The notes below the pieces were generated by a model, which was not told the DNA's origin, searched no databases, and saw only the letters and a list, made by a program, of their open reading frames with translations. Made by a program: the position numbers and the translations under genes. Shown here in pieces: positions 1-12,023 of a DNA stretch of 64,000 nucleotides; within the stretch, counting starts at the first letter, position 1, and the number at the start of each line of letters is the position of its first letter. The DNA is from Polytrichum commune (taxonomy: Eukaryota; Streptophyta; Polytrichopsida; Polytrichales; Polytrichaceae), in contig OX485806.1 of the NCBI GenBank assembly GCA_950295325.1, positions 50,525,169-50,589,168 on the forward strand. The letters are read 5' to 3'.

Positions 1-254
1 TATAAGTACTTTCAATTAATTCTTGGTGTTTCAATGTTTAAATTCTAATGATACACTGCTTATTATATAATGCTTAATATATAATGCTTATGATAGAATG
101 CTTATGATAAATATAAGAAAGACATATTTATGAAAGAAAGAAAGTACTTGTTCTTGCAAGGTTTACGAAAAGCTTTTATTGCAAGCTGTTCTTGTAATTT
201 AAATCTCACAAGCAGTTATGCTTTGTATTACAATGTAATCCCACAAACACTAGA

Positions 255-656
255 CACTCTGATGAATTTTAGACCACTCAACACTTTAAACCTTACAAAC
301 ACTTTCAACTTCACAAATACTATGAATATCATAAACCCTCAACACTCTGAATCTCACAAACTCACAACCCTCAACCCTCAACACTCTAAATCTCACAAAC
401 TCACAAACTCACAATCCTCAACACTCTCAATCTCACAACTTCACAACCCTCAACACTAACAATCTCACAACCCTCAACATTCTCAATCTCACAACCTTCA
501 ACACTCTGAATCTAAATCCTTCAAGCTATCAACACTCTGAAGCTCGTAATCCGTCAACAATCTGAATCTCACAACCCTCAACACTCTGAATGATACAACA
601 AAGAGAGGAATCACACAAGAATCACTCAAGCTATCAACATCCTAAACTCACAAAGT
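255..656. repeat. AC-rich tandem repeat
   Basis: An array of imperfect ~20-30 bp units built on CTCAACACTCTGAATCTCAC and CTCACAACC, running without a break for about 400 bp. An open frame crosses it (130-459), but its residues simply echo the repeat (HSESHKLT), so I do not call a protein. Confidence 0.7.
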
Positions 657-2505
657 TTGGCGCCAGGATGTGGAAACTATATGCTATAGAAAGAGAAAGG
701 AGGGAAGAGGAGAATGTCCGAAAGTACGCATCGCTTCGTGGAGCTTCTAGGAGTGGCACGGAGAGGTGAAAAAAACCCGAAAAGGGCGACCTTTTGGGTT
801 TCGTTGCCCTCAGGAGAAGGCCTTAAACCACGGCATTAAGGCACCCATTGGATTAAGGCACCCACATAAATAAGGTTATGGGGCAGCCCTAATCCCTAAA
901 TCCTTACCGCCCTACCTTTAGCGGCATTTAATATGTTCTGAAACAGGAACATAGCCTAAGGTATTGCACAAAATTTTCAATTTTGCAAAGTAGTTGAACT
1001 TATTGGTTCCTAAGCCGTTGAGGGACTTTAGATAAATAACACAATTCATTTCACATTCAACTATGTCATCTTTGTTGAATGCTTTTCCCAACTCCGATTT
1101 TAATATATTGAATTGAATGGTCCCTAATTGGAATTGCTAACATTGAAATTAAGCCATTATGTGTTTTATAATTTCACGTGTGTAGACATATGGAATCACA
1201 AATGCTCAAAGGCAATTACACGGTTTAATATTATTAGTATGGTAACCATTTACGTGGTTTGATAATATGAATACATATTGTAATTTCTATGATGGTTAAT
1301 GCTGGAGGACAAGGATCTAGCCTATCATAGATCCCCTAACAAGTAGCATTACACTAACTCAATTTTACAAGTTTATGTATTAGTCAATTATTATAATATG
1401 GAATTATGCAAAATGTATTGATACCTTCTCATAGTTTTTTGTCAAAAACAAAAAAATTGTTGTTTGATTTATATCATGGAACATTAATATATTTATATGG
1501 AAGTTGACATTTAAAGTAAATTAAAGAAGCATAATGATTACAAATGTATCCCTTGCACCCCCATGGAATTCAACATCATATGAAGCCATTCAAGCAATCA
1601 CTTTGTTGGTCAATGTTCGCTCCACATATATTAAACAACATATATTAAACAACATATATTAGGGTTTGGGGTTTAGGATGGGTTGGTATAGGTAAACCAT
1701 GTTCAAATAAGAATAATAAATTGGGACTTGTTGCACCACAAGCCATAAATGATTGGCATATAGGTCAAATGACGGGGCCTTAGTGTTTATAAATTTAAAT
1801 ACAAATGTATTTAGTCATGAAAACATTTTGATTCAAGGATATGGAATATGATTGTGTGGTCGTTTACAAGAAAACTCACTAAAGCAAACATGTGATCTAG
1901 TGCTCACAATCAGGTCATCCTTAGTAACAGGAGTCTAATAGCAAGATTATAGTACATACGATCTTTATCATGTTAATATGTTATTTGAAATAATTGAAAT
2001 AATTGAACATTATATACTAATGAAAGATACATTTGATTTTGTGAATGTTATGAGGACATGCATTTCCAACTTTGCATGTTTTGCTCACAAACACTGCTAA
2101 AATTAAAATGGATTTGAGGATAGGTTCAAATATCCTTGGAAGAGTGAACTAGAAAGTGCCATTTGTGCTTGGAGTTTCATTAATGACTTCCACAAAGGTT
2201 AGTCATTGTTACATTTGCATGCTTGAGAATGGAGCAACGTTGTGTACACAAATTACAAATGACATATTGTGAGTTTTAATAGTTTTTCTCATTTGCACAT
2301 TGTCATGTTTGTTCTTTGTTGTTAATATCATATACTTCCTCTTGCGAGGGACTCAATAACTACTTTAACTATAGTATTTAGTGATTTTTACCATATGGAG
2401 TTAAACAATGTTGCCATTTTTTATCAAAATATTTGTTAAAATATAGCATAATGTTTGAGTTCAAGTAGAATAATATCTTGAAACATAATTTATTATGTTC
2501 CTAAG
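657..2505. other. No gene seen; possible primer-binding-like start
   Basis: AT-rich sequence with no coding frame I can support. At 657-667 the string TTGGCGCCAGG directly follows the tandem repeat. It resembles the TTTGGCGCC start seen after the 5' LTR in some plant Ty3/gypsy elements, but neither an LTR nor gag is recognisable around it, so this is only a hint. Confidence 0.25.
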
Positions 2506-4165
2506 ATGGATCAAAGTGAAGTTGTTGGGGATGGTTTTTCTAAATCACTTATTAGATTTCCCTTTCCTTTAATGCATTTGCAAAAATACATGTGGCTACT
2601 ACCCTTCCTCCCAATGGTGCAAATCATGTTCACTTCAAAATGTCCATGGTGTTTTGGACACTCATGGAGTGGTGCGCGACATTTGTGGCGTATTCTCCAT
2701 CCAAAGAAAATTGGTAAAATGTTGAAACCGACAGCCCCATATGTGTTGATTAAGGAAGAATTTGATAATTTTGCTAGTATTATCAAGTCATTGAAGCCAC
2801 CATCAGGCCACATTTCCAACATAGGTCAATACATAAGGAAAAAGAAATATGGTGGTTTGAAGTCAAATGACTACCATGTGCTTATGGAGCAAATCATGCC
2901 ATGAGCCCTACATGGTCTTTTACAACCACGTCTAAGAATGGCGATGACGAGGATTTCCAATGTGTTTCAAAGAATATGTAACATGGTGTGGAACTCTTTA
3001 GAATTTGAAACCTTGCAAACGGACGTGTCATGGAGCATGGCACTTTTGGAGATTCATTTTTTGCCTTCATTTTGTGATTTTATGACCCATTTATTATATT
3101 ACCTCGCGGATGAAATGAACATGTGTGGACTTGTTTCCACAAGGTGAATGTATCCTATTGAAATATACATGAAGACATTAAAACATTATGTCTGAAACAT
3201 GGCGAGACCGGAGGCATCAATGGCAGAGGGGTACGTGAGACATGAATGCCTGGGATTCATAACATAATATTTACAGAGGTTTGAAGTTGTTGACTGCCAA
3301 ATTTGGGATGCGGATGAAAAATATAGAGATGCAGAGGAGGTGCTAGAAGGGGCACGAGCCAAGCACTTGATGTTACGAGCACTCAGAGATCTTTACGGTC
3401 ATTATGCATTGACGAATATATCCCTCATGGCACCTTGGCATAGGTGAACCTTAGTTTGTTTTTAAACACTACATCCATTCATCATCATATCTTACTGTAT
3501 TGAAATACTACATGATTGCCTATTGAAGCCTATAATATAATCATTGATTGTCCAATCATTGCATGTGCAGGAAATGGAAAGAAGAACATGAAATAAATCC
3601 CCACATCCCTATATTTGAAAGATGAATAAGAAATGTAATGCACAGTCACCCTATTGACCCCAACGATGCGGATGACATGGACATAATTATAATGTGCAAC
3701 AAACCGTCTTAGTAAGCTATGCAATATACAAGGATGAAGGCCTATGGAAACCACTTATGTGTAAAGGACCAACAATCCATGATGCTACAAACTTATGATA
3801 GTGGTATTGCTTATGTGTTTCACATGCCTACCATGGGGTCAGAAGAGGTGACATTGATCTATGTGGGAATACAAAAAGATATATTAAAATTGAAATATGG
3901 GCCACTTCATACACTTGTTATATTTTTTAGGTGTGAATGGATGAAACAATATGACAATTGGGGCAATTCTACTTATGTAAGTGACAATGATGGATTTGTG
4001 GTTGTTAATTTCCGCCACAAAGTACCAAAGATGTTGGAGCTATTCATATTTCCTAGCCAAGCGACATAAATATTTTGGTCAGAAGAGGTGGACTGGAAAT
4101 TGGTGTTGGCAAAGGAGGCACGCTCAAAAAGACATGAACAAAACACAAGAAATGTATTCATGACT
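2506..4165 (+). pseudogene. CACTA/EnSpm (TNP2-type) transposase remnant
   Basis: The C-terminal half of a plant CACTA transposase. The first part (2506 to about 3430) matches the DUF4218 region: GGLKSNDYHVLMEQIMP, then LLEIHFLPSFCDFMTHLL, then MYPIEIYMKTLKHYV and RPEASMAEGYV, all in one frame but cut by stops near 2902, 3145 and later. The second part (about 3560-4165) matches DUF4216: HSHPIDPNDADDMD, YVGIQKDILKLKYG, FFRCEWMKQYDNWG and a terminal FPSQAT plus VDWKLVLAKEARSKRH, with a stop between the last two blocks. An intron may lie between 3445 and 3560. The N-terminal catalytic part and the CACTA termini were not found, so this is an old immobile remnant. Assignment rests on remembered family motifs. 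Confidence 0.8.
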
Positions 4166-4169
4166 ACCA

Positions 4170-5117
4170 TTGCATAAGCATATGGAATGCATACTACATA
4201 CCGTATACCCTTCCCCGCCCAACATTGTTCCTCTAGTGGGAGCCATAGAATTATCAGATTCCAAGAATTTGTTGGTACTAGTTAAATTCTAGGTGTTTGT
4301 CATTACAAATGAGTGTCACATGGTTAAGGTATAATAGGGTTGATTTCTAGGGAGTGGATGTGTTTGAATGCATGTAGGGGGGAAATGTTGTTTGCATTCA
4401 ATTTTAGAAGAATACAAGATTAAATTTAATTATGGGTAGAAACATGTTGAAAATTTATTTTGGGGGTTTATACATGAAACTATGTCCAATTATACTATGA
4501 TTAAAGTATAAGTTCAGTATGACTTAAGGCTCCATGTCATTGGCTACGTGCCATAAAATACAAAATGCATTGTTGGTTACATTGTCTGCCACTGAAATTA
4601 ACTTTGAAGCCCACCAGTGACGACATCGATATATGCACTTTGTTAATGAATATCTTGCATATTTGTCAATATATGTTAGTTCTTGATGTCATTGTTGTGG
4701 TGGCATGCCACCTCATTGTGTGAAACATGTTTAGTCATTGTGGGTTGTGTTTTTAGTCATTACATTGAGACGACATTACCAAATTATTGTTCAAAATTTA
4801 ATTGATTTCTATGTACCATATTATTCAATGTAGATGTAGGCCAAACAAATAAATGACTACAGGTTTGTCACATCGGATTTGTCTTTACGCCGCACCACAC
4901 AATGGATGAAGTGGAAGATAAATAGACATGAAATGAATATTTGGAGTCTCATTGAACACATTTCACTCATGACTTAGTTATTTATTTCAACAATGACTAA
5001 ACTATTCTACATGTCCTAGGAATTAAACCTGGTGTGTGACTCAATAATTAAAAACGTTTTTTACGATATCTAATCATTGTTACTATAGTGGAAATTGACA
5101 AGTTTATTTCTGGTGTA
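4170..5117. other. No gene seen
   Basis: AT-rich intergenic sequence after the CACTA remnant. I found no coding frame, terminal repeat or tandem array in it; it may hold the 3' part of the decayed CACTA element. Confidence 0.4.
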
Positions 5118-5260
5118 AAGGAAAATGTCTACTTGGCCCCAACTCTTAGGAGAGACACTAAATGATTCTTTAATGGGATATTGGCCCTATCCTAAGTCTT
5201 TAAAACTTATATCTATGAGGCTGTGTGCCAGCCAAACCTACTCGAAGCTGAACAACATGG

Positions 5261-6087
5261 TGTGAAGGGTTATTTTAAAAGTTGGTGTTTCTTAAAAGGA
5301 AGCAAGGTGTTTTTATTGTTTAATAAAAGTATTTTATGATTGTTCATTTTAATTTTGGTTTTTTAATTGAAGTTGCACCTTAGTGTTTTTTGCTTTGTTG
5401 GTGAAGCAAAATTAGTTTTTATAGATTGTCATACTAAGTTAGTGACTTTTGGAACGAAAGGGACAACATATTTTGAAAGCCTACTTCATTTTGTTTTAAA
5501 GTTTAGTTCCAATTTATCTTATGTACAAAGATAGTTATTGAAGTCTTCTTTCCAACTAAATTAGTTTCATAAAAATCCAAAATTTCATCTCAAAGTTATA
5601 GGCATTTCCGTAAGACCACTTCTATTCTGGCACTGCTAATTTTGTAGTTTTATTTCGACTTGTCAAAGTATCCATTTAAATGATTTTATATTTTTACAAA
5701 GATATTGAAGTTACCTTTTTATTCATATTAATATTGTTTTACTCTAAAACTCAGACTACAAGTTTTGAGCAATCTACTGAGGCAGTATACAAAAATATCT
5801 TCTCCTCATATTTTCTCTCAAATAATTGGGTATTTTTTTATATATCATTTTATTTTTTGGGCCCCTATGTATTGAATTTTAGTAGAATAACTACATAAAA
5901 AGGATCTAAGGTGTTGATTTCATAGTAACTGAGCTTGAATTGGACTAATAAGATATTAAAAAATGCTAACTAGAACCTTTTCACTTACGAGACTTTCGAA
6001 TATCTGAATATGTCACTTGTGCACTAAAGCTAGGTCCAAACCAACCCCTTGGCTGAAAAACCGTAGAGGATGTTTATTTTACCTCAT
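5261..6087 (+). mobile_element. ~830-bp insertion in old LTR-B
   Basis: AT-rich sequence interrupts LTR-B homology exactly between a GAACAACATGG and a CATGGCTCC flank. ACATGG is present on both sides (5255-5260 and 6088-6093), consistent with a 5-6 bp target duplication. The insert begins TGTGAAGGG like an LTR, but its right end reads CCTCAT(A) rather than CA, so the class is unsure. It has no supported coding frame; a 72-aa ORF at 5680-5898 is AT-driven. Confidence 0.55.
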
Positions 6088-6387
6088 ACATGGCTCCATA
6101 GGCGTTGGCCCAACATGGAGGCATAGTTACCTAATATGCTTTGGATAGTTATAATGTTTTTCAGACCATATGATGATCAACTTATGATTGGACTTTCACG
6201 GGTGAAAGTCCACATCTGACCATTAGTTACTGACTAAGGGGAAAGTCTTGAATGCAAGTATAGAAGGGTTGTTTCCCCACATATGAGATGAAAAGGTCCA
6301 TGGTATGTGGAACTAACCATTCGTATGGATAGAAAGCGAAGGGTTAGTGCTTGTGACATTTTACGAGAATTGAAAAATGATGAAGAT

Positions 6388-7359
6388 TGTCGCGCACCTC
6401 TCCATGAGGAGTGCCCGAAACACCATGGGCACAAGGGGGACCCCGGAGTGACACCCGGGACTTGTGGCGCCGTTGGTGAGAGGGCCCAAGTGATCCTAGT
6501 GTGGGTGAGGTCCCCGGGCGTTGGGAACGCCTCCCATCCACGAAGACTAGGAGGCACAAGGGTAAGGCCATGAGCTATGCGTAGCTCATGGCGTGGTGAT
6601 TCTAGAATGCTCAAGAACACCTCAATCGAAGGTGTGAGCTAGGAGTTATGGCCATTTGAGTGGGGCGCTGTCCCGGGACAGCGCCCTGCTACAGCAGTGC
6701 CTGGGAGTGATTCCCGGGACTGCCAAGGTTCAAACAGGCATAACTTCCTCACCACTTGCCCGAATGGGGCAAGTGAGGAGTCCATCGACATCTACGTGAA
6801 GCGTAGATGACGATGGAGTGGTTGGTTGCTGGAATCAGACATCATACAAGGAAGTTATGATGGTCTGAAGCTGCTGGGGGCTTCTAGGCCCAGCGGCTAA
6901 GGGAAAATGTCCACTTGGCCCCAACTCTTGGTAGAGAGACAAGAGGTTGGTTGACGGTGGGGTAGGGGCCCCGCGTGAAGTCCTAGAGGCTTATATGGGT
7001 GAGGTGGTGTGGCCTCACCCACCCGAGGCCGAACGGCAAGGCCTCCATGGGCTTTGGCCTATTGTGAGGCCATAGTTGCCTAGTATGCTTCGGGTTGTTG
7101 TAGTGTTGCTCCGGCAACGCGATGATCAACATAGGATTGGACTTCCATGGATGGAAGTCCACATTGGGGAAATGGGTTACCGATTAAGAAGTGAATCCCG
7201 AAAGCAAAGTAGGAGGGTTGGTTCCCTCCTATGAACTATTGGTCCGGGGTAAGAGGAGCTATCCATTAGCATGGCGGAATGCGAATGGTTAGCGCTCGTA
7301 ACCTTTGCTAGAAACGAAAATTGGCAAGATTGTTAAGGGACCTAGCAAGGGTTGCGACA
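6388..7359 (+). mobile_element. Solo LTR-B (~1 kb, Ty3/gypsy-type)
   Basis: A 972-bp unit with TG...CA termini (TGTCGCGCACC to GGTTGCGACA), flanked by the 5-bp duplication AAGAT (6383-6387 and 7360-7364). No internal region or second LTR is attached, so it is a solo LTR left by LTR-LTR recombination. Related copies lie at 5118, 7608, 37454(-), 38888, 44724, 46119(-) and 56643(-). Family assignment to Ty3/gypsy comes from copies that still carry a primer binding site, gag and protease (35.9-37.4 kb, 45.6-46.1 kb). Several consecutive hairpins lie in its middle. Confidence 0.9.
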
Positions 7360-7467
7360 AAGATAGTCAAGGGACATTAGCAAGGGTTGCGACATTATCC
7401 AACTTAGCAATTGGTTAGTTGTGGAATTCTATTAATGGAGATCCAATATCGGATTGAGCACTTCATT

Positions 7468-7566
7468 GTCGGAGCAACACTATAATAATCTGAAGCATAC
7501 TTGTCAACTTTGTCTCCATATTAGGCCAATATCCATGGAGGCCATGCTGTTCTACTATGGGCGAGG
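7468..7566 (-). mobile_element. Inverted LTR-B fragment
   Basis: About 100 bp matching, on the minus strand, the LTR-B segment that reads from CCATGGAGGC to the GTTGCTCC block. It sits head-to-head with the copy that starts at 7608 and is probably a rearrangement scar. Confidence 0.6.
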
Positions 7567-7607
7567 TTGATCATCAATGCCGCATTCCCATGTGAACCTC
7601 TAGAACT

Positions 7608-8556
7608 TGAATCGCCTACCTCTCCATGAAAAGTGCCCAAAACACCATGGGCACAAAGGGGACCCCAGATTGACACCCGAGGCTTATGGCGTCGTTGGTA
7701 AAAGGGCCCAAGTGATTCTAGTGTGGATGAGGGCTTTGGGCGTTGGGAACATCTTCCACCCACACATACTAGGAGTTCCGGAAGTAAGGCCATAAGCTAT
7801 GCGTAGCTTATGGCATGTTAATTCTAGAATGCTCAAAAACATCTCACTAAGAGGTGTGAACTAAGAGATATGCCAATTTGAGTGGGACATTGTCTCGTGA
7901 CAACGCCCTTGTACAATAATGGCCTGGGAATAGCTCCCAGGATTGCCAAAGTTTAAGCTACCATAACTTCCTTAATACTTGCCCAAAAGAGGCAAGTATC
8001 ATCAGCATCTATGTGAAACGTAAATGACGATGGAGTGGTTGTTTGTTAGCATCAAACATCATACAAGAAAGTCATGGTATTCTGAAGTTGTTGGGGGCCT
8101 TTTAGTCCCACGGCTAAGGGAAAATGTCTAGTTGGCCCTAACTTTTGGTAGAGAGACAAAAGGTTTCTTGATGATGGGATAGGGGCCCTGCCAAAAAACC
8201 TAGAGGCTTATATAGATGAGGCGGGGCGGCCGCCGAACCCACCCGAGGCCGAACAGCACGGCCTCCATGGGCATTGGTCCAACATGGGGGCATAATTGCA
8301 TAGTATGGTTTGGATTATTGTAGTGTTGCTCCGGCAACACGATGATCAAGTATAGATTGACTTTCATGGATGGAAATCCACATCTTACTTTTGGTTACCG
8401 ATTAAACGATGAGTCTTGAATGTAAGTGTAGGAGGGTTGATCCCCATCTTATAGACTAAGAGGTCCGCGGTATGGTGAGCCAAATATTTATATGGTGGAA
8501 TGCAAAGGTTTAGCGCTCGTAATTATTGTTGGAATTCAAAATGGTGGGGAAAGTTA
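7608..8556 (+). mobile_element. LTR-B copy interrupted by the 27-kb unit
   Basis: A diverged LTR-B copy (5' end GAATCGCCTACC, conserved TCTCCATGAAAAGTGCCC) that loses homology at 8556, where the GTATGCGAGC inverted repeat begins. A plausible continuation is at 35928-35983, which ends TTGTGACA and is followed by a primer binding site. This copy may therefore be the 5' LTR of the gag/protease remnant at 36.0-37.4 kb. The flanks share an extra ~28 bp of LTR sequence, so a clean single-insertion model is not proved. Confidence 0.65.
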
Positions 8557-8770
8557 GTATGCGAGCAGAGAGCGGAGAGTGGAAAAGTCAATTTGAGTCA
8601 TGAATTGAGAGGAAAATACACCTATAACCGTGGGAATTAGGGAAAATATCAAACTATTTTTTAGAAAATTTTAAGGGTTTAGGTACTCTATTACCGTGGA
8701 AATAGGCCAACATTTCCCCATTCATAACGGTTATAACATAGAAATAATTTAATAAAAATACAAAATTAGG
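8557..8770 (+). repeat. Left terminal inverted repeat of the 27-kb unit
   Basis: A purine-rich GAGCAGAGAGCGGAGAG end, then CCTATAACCGTGG at about 8622 and TATTACCGTGG at about 8690. The same order of blocks appears reversed at the right end. The arm is degenerate between these blocks. Confidence 0.6.
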
Positions 8771-8814
8771 GCTTACATCAATATGACGTCACCAATACAA
8801 TATCCAATCACGTG

Positions 8815-8890
8815 TACTAACATTCAGAAAACATAGTAACTTCATAAAACATAGTAACTTCAAAAGACATAGTAACTTCAGAAAACAATA
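8815..8890. repeat. Short tandem repeat
   Basis: Three to four copies of a ~23-bp unit containing AAACATAGTAACTTCA. Confidence 0.6.
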
Positions 8891-9059
8891 AAAAACAAAT
8901 AGAGGCCAGGGCACCTCAATAAACACTATGCCTATGGTCATAATCAAAAAGTAAAGAGAACAACCTTGAACAGGGGCTTCTTCAGGTGGCCACATAACTG
9001 GTGAATAACCCAATATGGATTTTGTTAATATATTAATATTGTGGCATGTATTGTAGCTC

Positions 9060-10636
9060 GCTTGATGTAATATGTACTGAAACTAATCAAAATCTATAAT
9101 TCCATATAACATAATCAGACTGAACCTATATCAAACCAAGTAAGCCAGACTTCAGAAGAAATATCAACTATATAACAACCTTAGATGCGTGAACTCACAC
9201 TGAAACTAATCAGCCTGAACCTTAATAACAACCGTACATGCCTGAATTTACACATAAGTTAATCAGACTGAACCTATATCAAACCAAGTAAGCCGGACTT
9301 CAGAAGAAATACCAACTATATAACACCCATATATGCCTGAACTCACACTGAAATTAATCAGCTTGAACCTTAATAACAACCTTACAGGCCTGAATTCACA
9401 CATAAGTTAATCAGACTGAACCTATATCAAACCAAGTAAGCCGGACTTCAGATTCAATATCAACTATATAACAGCCTTACAGGCCTGAACTCACACTTAA
9501 ACTAATCAGCCTAAACCTTAATAACAACCGTACATGCCTGAATTTTCACATAAGTTAATCAAACTGAACCTATATCAAACCAAGTAAGCCGGACTTTAGA
9601 AGAAATATCAACTATATAACAGCCTTACAGGCCTGAACTCACACTGAAACTAATCAGCCTGAACCTTAATAACAACCTTACAGGCCTGTATTCACACATA
9701 AGCTAACTAGACTGAACCTATATCAAACCAAGTAAGCCGGACTTCACAAGAAACATCACGTAAATAACAGCCTTACAGGCCTGAACTCACACTGTAACTA
9801 ATCAACCTGAACCTTAATAACAACCTTACATGCCTCAATTCACACATTAGCTAATCAGACTGAACCTATATCAAACCCAACCAGCCAAAATTCACAAGAA
9901 ATATCAACTAAATAACAGCCTTACAGACCTGAACTCACACTTAAATTAATCAACCTGGACCTTAATAACAACCTTACAGGCCTGAATTCACACATAAGCT
10001 AACCAGACTGAACCTATATCAAACCAAGTAAGCCGGACTTCACAAGAAACATCAAGTAAATAACAGCCTTACAGTCCTGAACTCACACTGTAACTAATCA
10101 ACCTAAACCTTAATAACAACCTTACATGCCTCAATTCACACATTAGCTAATCAGACTGAACCTATATCAAACCCAGCCAGCCAAAATTCACAAGAAATAT
10201 CAACTAAATAACAGCCTTACAGGCCTGAACTCACACTGTAACTAATCAACCTGAACCTTAATAACAACCTTACATGCCTCAATTCACACATTAGCTAATC
10301 AGACTGAACCTATATCAAACCCAGCCAGCCAAAATTCACAAGAAATATCAACTAAATAACAGCCTTACAGGCCTGAACTCACACTTAAATTAATCAACCT
10401 GGACCTTAATAACAACCTTATAGGCCTGAATTCACACATAAGCTAACCAGACTGAACCTATATCAAACCAAGTAAGCCGGACTTCACAAGAAACATCAAG
10501 TAAATAACAGCCTTACAGGTCTGAAAGCACAAATGAATAAGCAAAAAAAAAACCTCTTCGGAGGGTGCAGTTGCCGGCACCTCCTTAGAGGTGGCATATC
10601 ATACATAACCAGGGTACACATTTCAACATTCCGACT
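9060..10636. repeat. ~148-bp satellite array, block 1, with one hairpin
   Basis: A tandem array whose landmark GCCTGAACTCACACT recurs at about 9335, 9483, 9632, 9780, 9926, 10076, 10224 and 10373, a period of ~148 bp. Each unit also carries AACCTTAATAACAACC and CTGAACCTATATCAAACC. The array ends with the first hairpin (about 10553-10592), preceded by AAATGAATAAGC and poly-A. It belongs to the same repeat as the blocks at 14.8, 18.6, 22.6 and 28.0 kb and was split here by the 4.1-kb element. Confidence 0.85.
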
Positions 10637-12023
10637 TGTGGGAACACGCGAACACCAAAATGTCCGGATTGGCGGTTTTAAGTGCCTAATCCGGGTTGTC
10701 CGGATGACCCTAGTATCGTCCAGGGATTCTGTGAAGTGTAGGAGGTCTAAAACTCTCCGTACCTGCTTATTTCTTCTTCCTTAGCCAAATTTCCGGAAAT
10801 CCTAATTTCCGGATATTTGGTCTTTGGGGACATTCTTAGCCTTTTTCCGGAGGGTACCTCTCCGGATGTTATTTTTAGGTCCTCTTTATAATACTTACCC
10901 ACCCCTTTACGTCTACTCTCTAGAATAATTGGTTTCTTCCGGTGAAGACGTCCTTGATAAGGTTAGAATCCGGGAACTCCCTCACAACCAATCCGGATTG
11001 ATCAGGTCCGTCCTGGCAGGTCACGCAGAGAGATCTGGATTGTTTCTTGGGACCATAGTGGCCAGAGGAGTCCGGATTCCAACCGGAGATCTAACTCGAC
11101 GGGATGAGTAGGTGACCCGTACCACTTTCCGGATTACCCCGTCCAAAGACTGTGAGACCTCTTCAGAAGGTCGGATGGCGTAAGTCCGGCACCTTCCGGA
11201 TCTTGCCCAGTCCTAACGACGGCTATCTCACATGGACGTTACCCAGGCATTCGGAACAATGAGGATCTCTTCCTACTGCACTCCGGAGGTGGCCTCCTAT
11301 CGGAATCCTTACTGATCCGGACCTCTCCTTCTCCGTCCGACGGATCTGTCCGGCTACCTTTACCTTGGATTCTACTCAATCTGAGATAACTAGGCGATCC
11401 GTACCACTAATCCGGGCAGGTCCGTCTAAGGATGGTGGGACCTCTTCAGAAGATCAGATTGGCGTAAGTCCGGATCCCTTCCGGATCTCACCCAATCTTC
11501 CCAGCGGCTATCCCACCTAGACGTTACCCAGCCTACCGGATTAGTGAGGTTTCCCTCCCACTACACTCAGAGAGGATCTACAAGGCGATAATCGGATCTG
11601 ATCCGGGTCTCCTCTCTCATGTCCTATCCGGAACTCCTATCCCTCATGCCCTCTCTTTCTCTTCCACTAACGATCTCTGGGTTATTCACACACACACATC
11701 AATCAAGAGAAGTCAAGGAGTGAGAAGCAAAGACATTTATTCGGGGTAGGAGTGATCACAATACAACAATGGAGAAGGAACCCTTCTCAAGCTCCTTATT
11801 CAGCCTTAAGTAGAGGCTCAAAAATCCCTAAACTGAGGGCGGCGGCCCAAGCGGCCGCCGCTCAAGAAAACCCTAACTACCCCCGGTCTCCCGGATTTCC
11901 CGGATCCAGATCCGGGTTTTCCGCTGACACTACCAAAGGAAAATTTTATTAATCGTCTTCAAAAACTCCTAAGTCCTACCTGCCTACCTCCCTTCTGCCT
12001 AATTAATCTAGCTACTCCCCTAA

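Larger units (their letters stand above)
5118..7394 (+). mobile_element. Old LTR-B fragment with two nested insertions
   Basis: The outermost LTR-B copy here, 5'-truncated. It starts in the conserved AAAATGTCTACTTGGCCCC block (5124), resumes after an insertion at 6094 with GGCGTTGGCCCAACATGG, and resumes again after the younger copy as AGTCAAGGGACATTAGC, ending in the family terminus GGTTGCGACA at 7394. It is strongly diverged from the younger copies, which fits its being the host of both inserts. Confidence 0.75.

Noticed and set aside
130-459. 109-codon frame at the window start
   Set aside because: Its second half is a translation of the AC-rich tandem repeat, with no domain or conserved start.
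6234-6620. Open frames of 75-128 codons in LTR-B, repeated in every copy on both strands
   Set aside because: They arise from the GC-rich palindromic LTR, differ in frame between copies and have no start context or conserved protein.
6664-6685. Perfect palindrome as an intrinsic transcription terminator
   Set aside because: There is no U-tract and the setting is a eukaryotic LTR; it recurs as one of several LTR hairpins.
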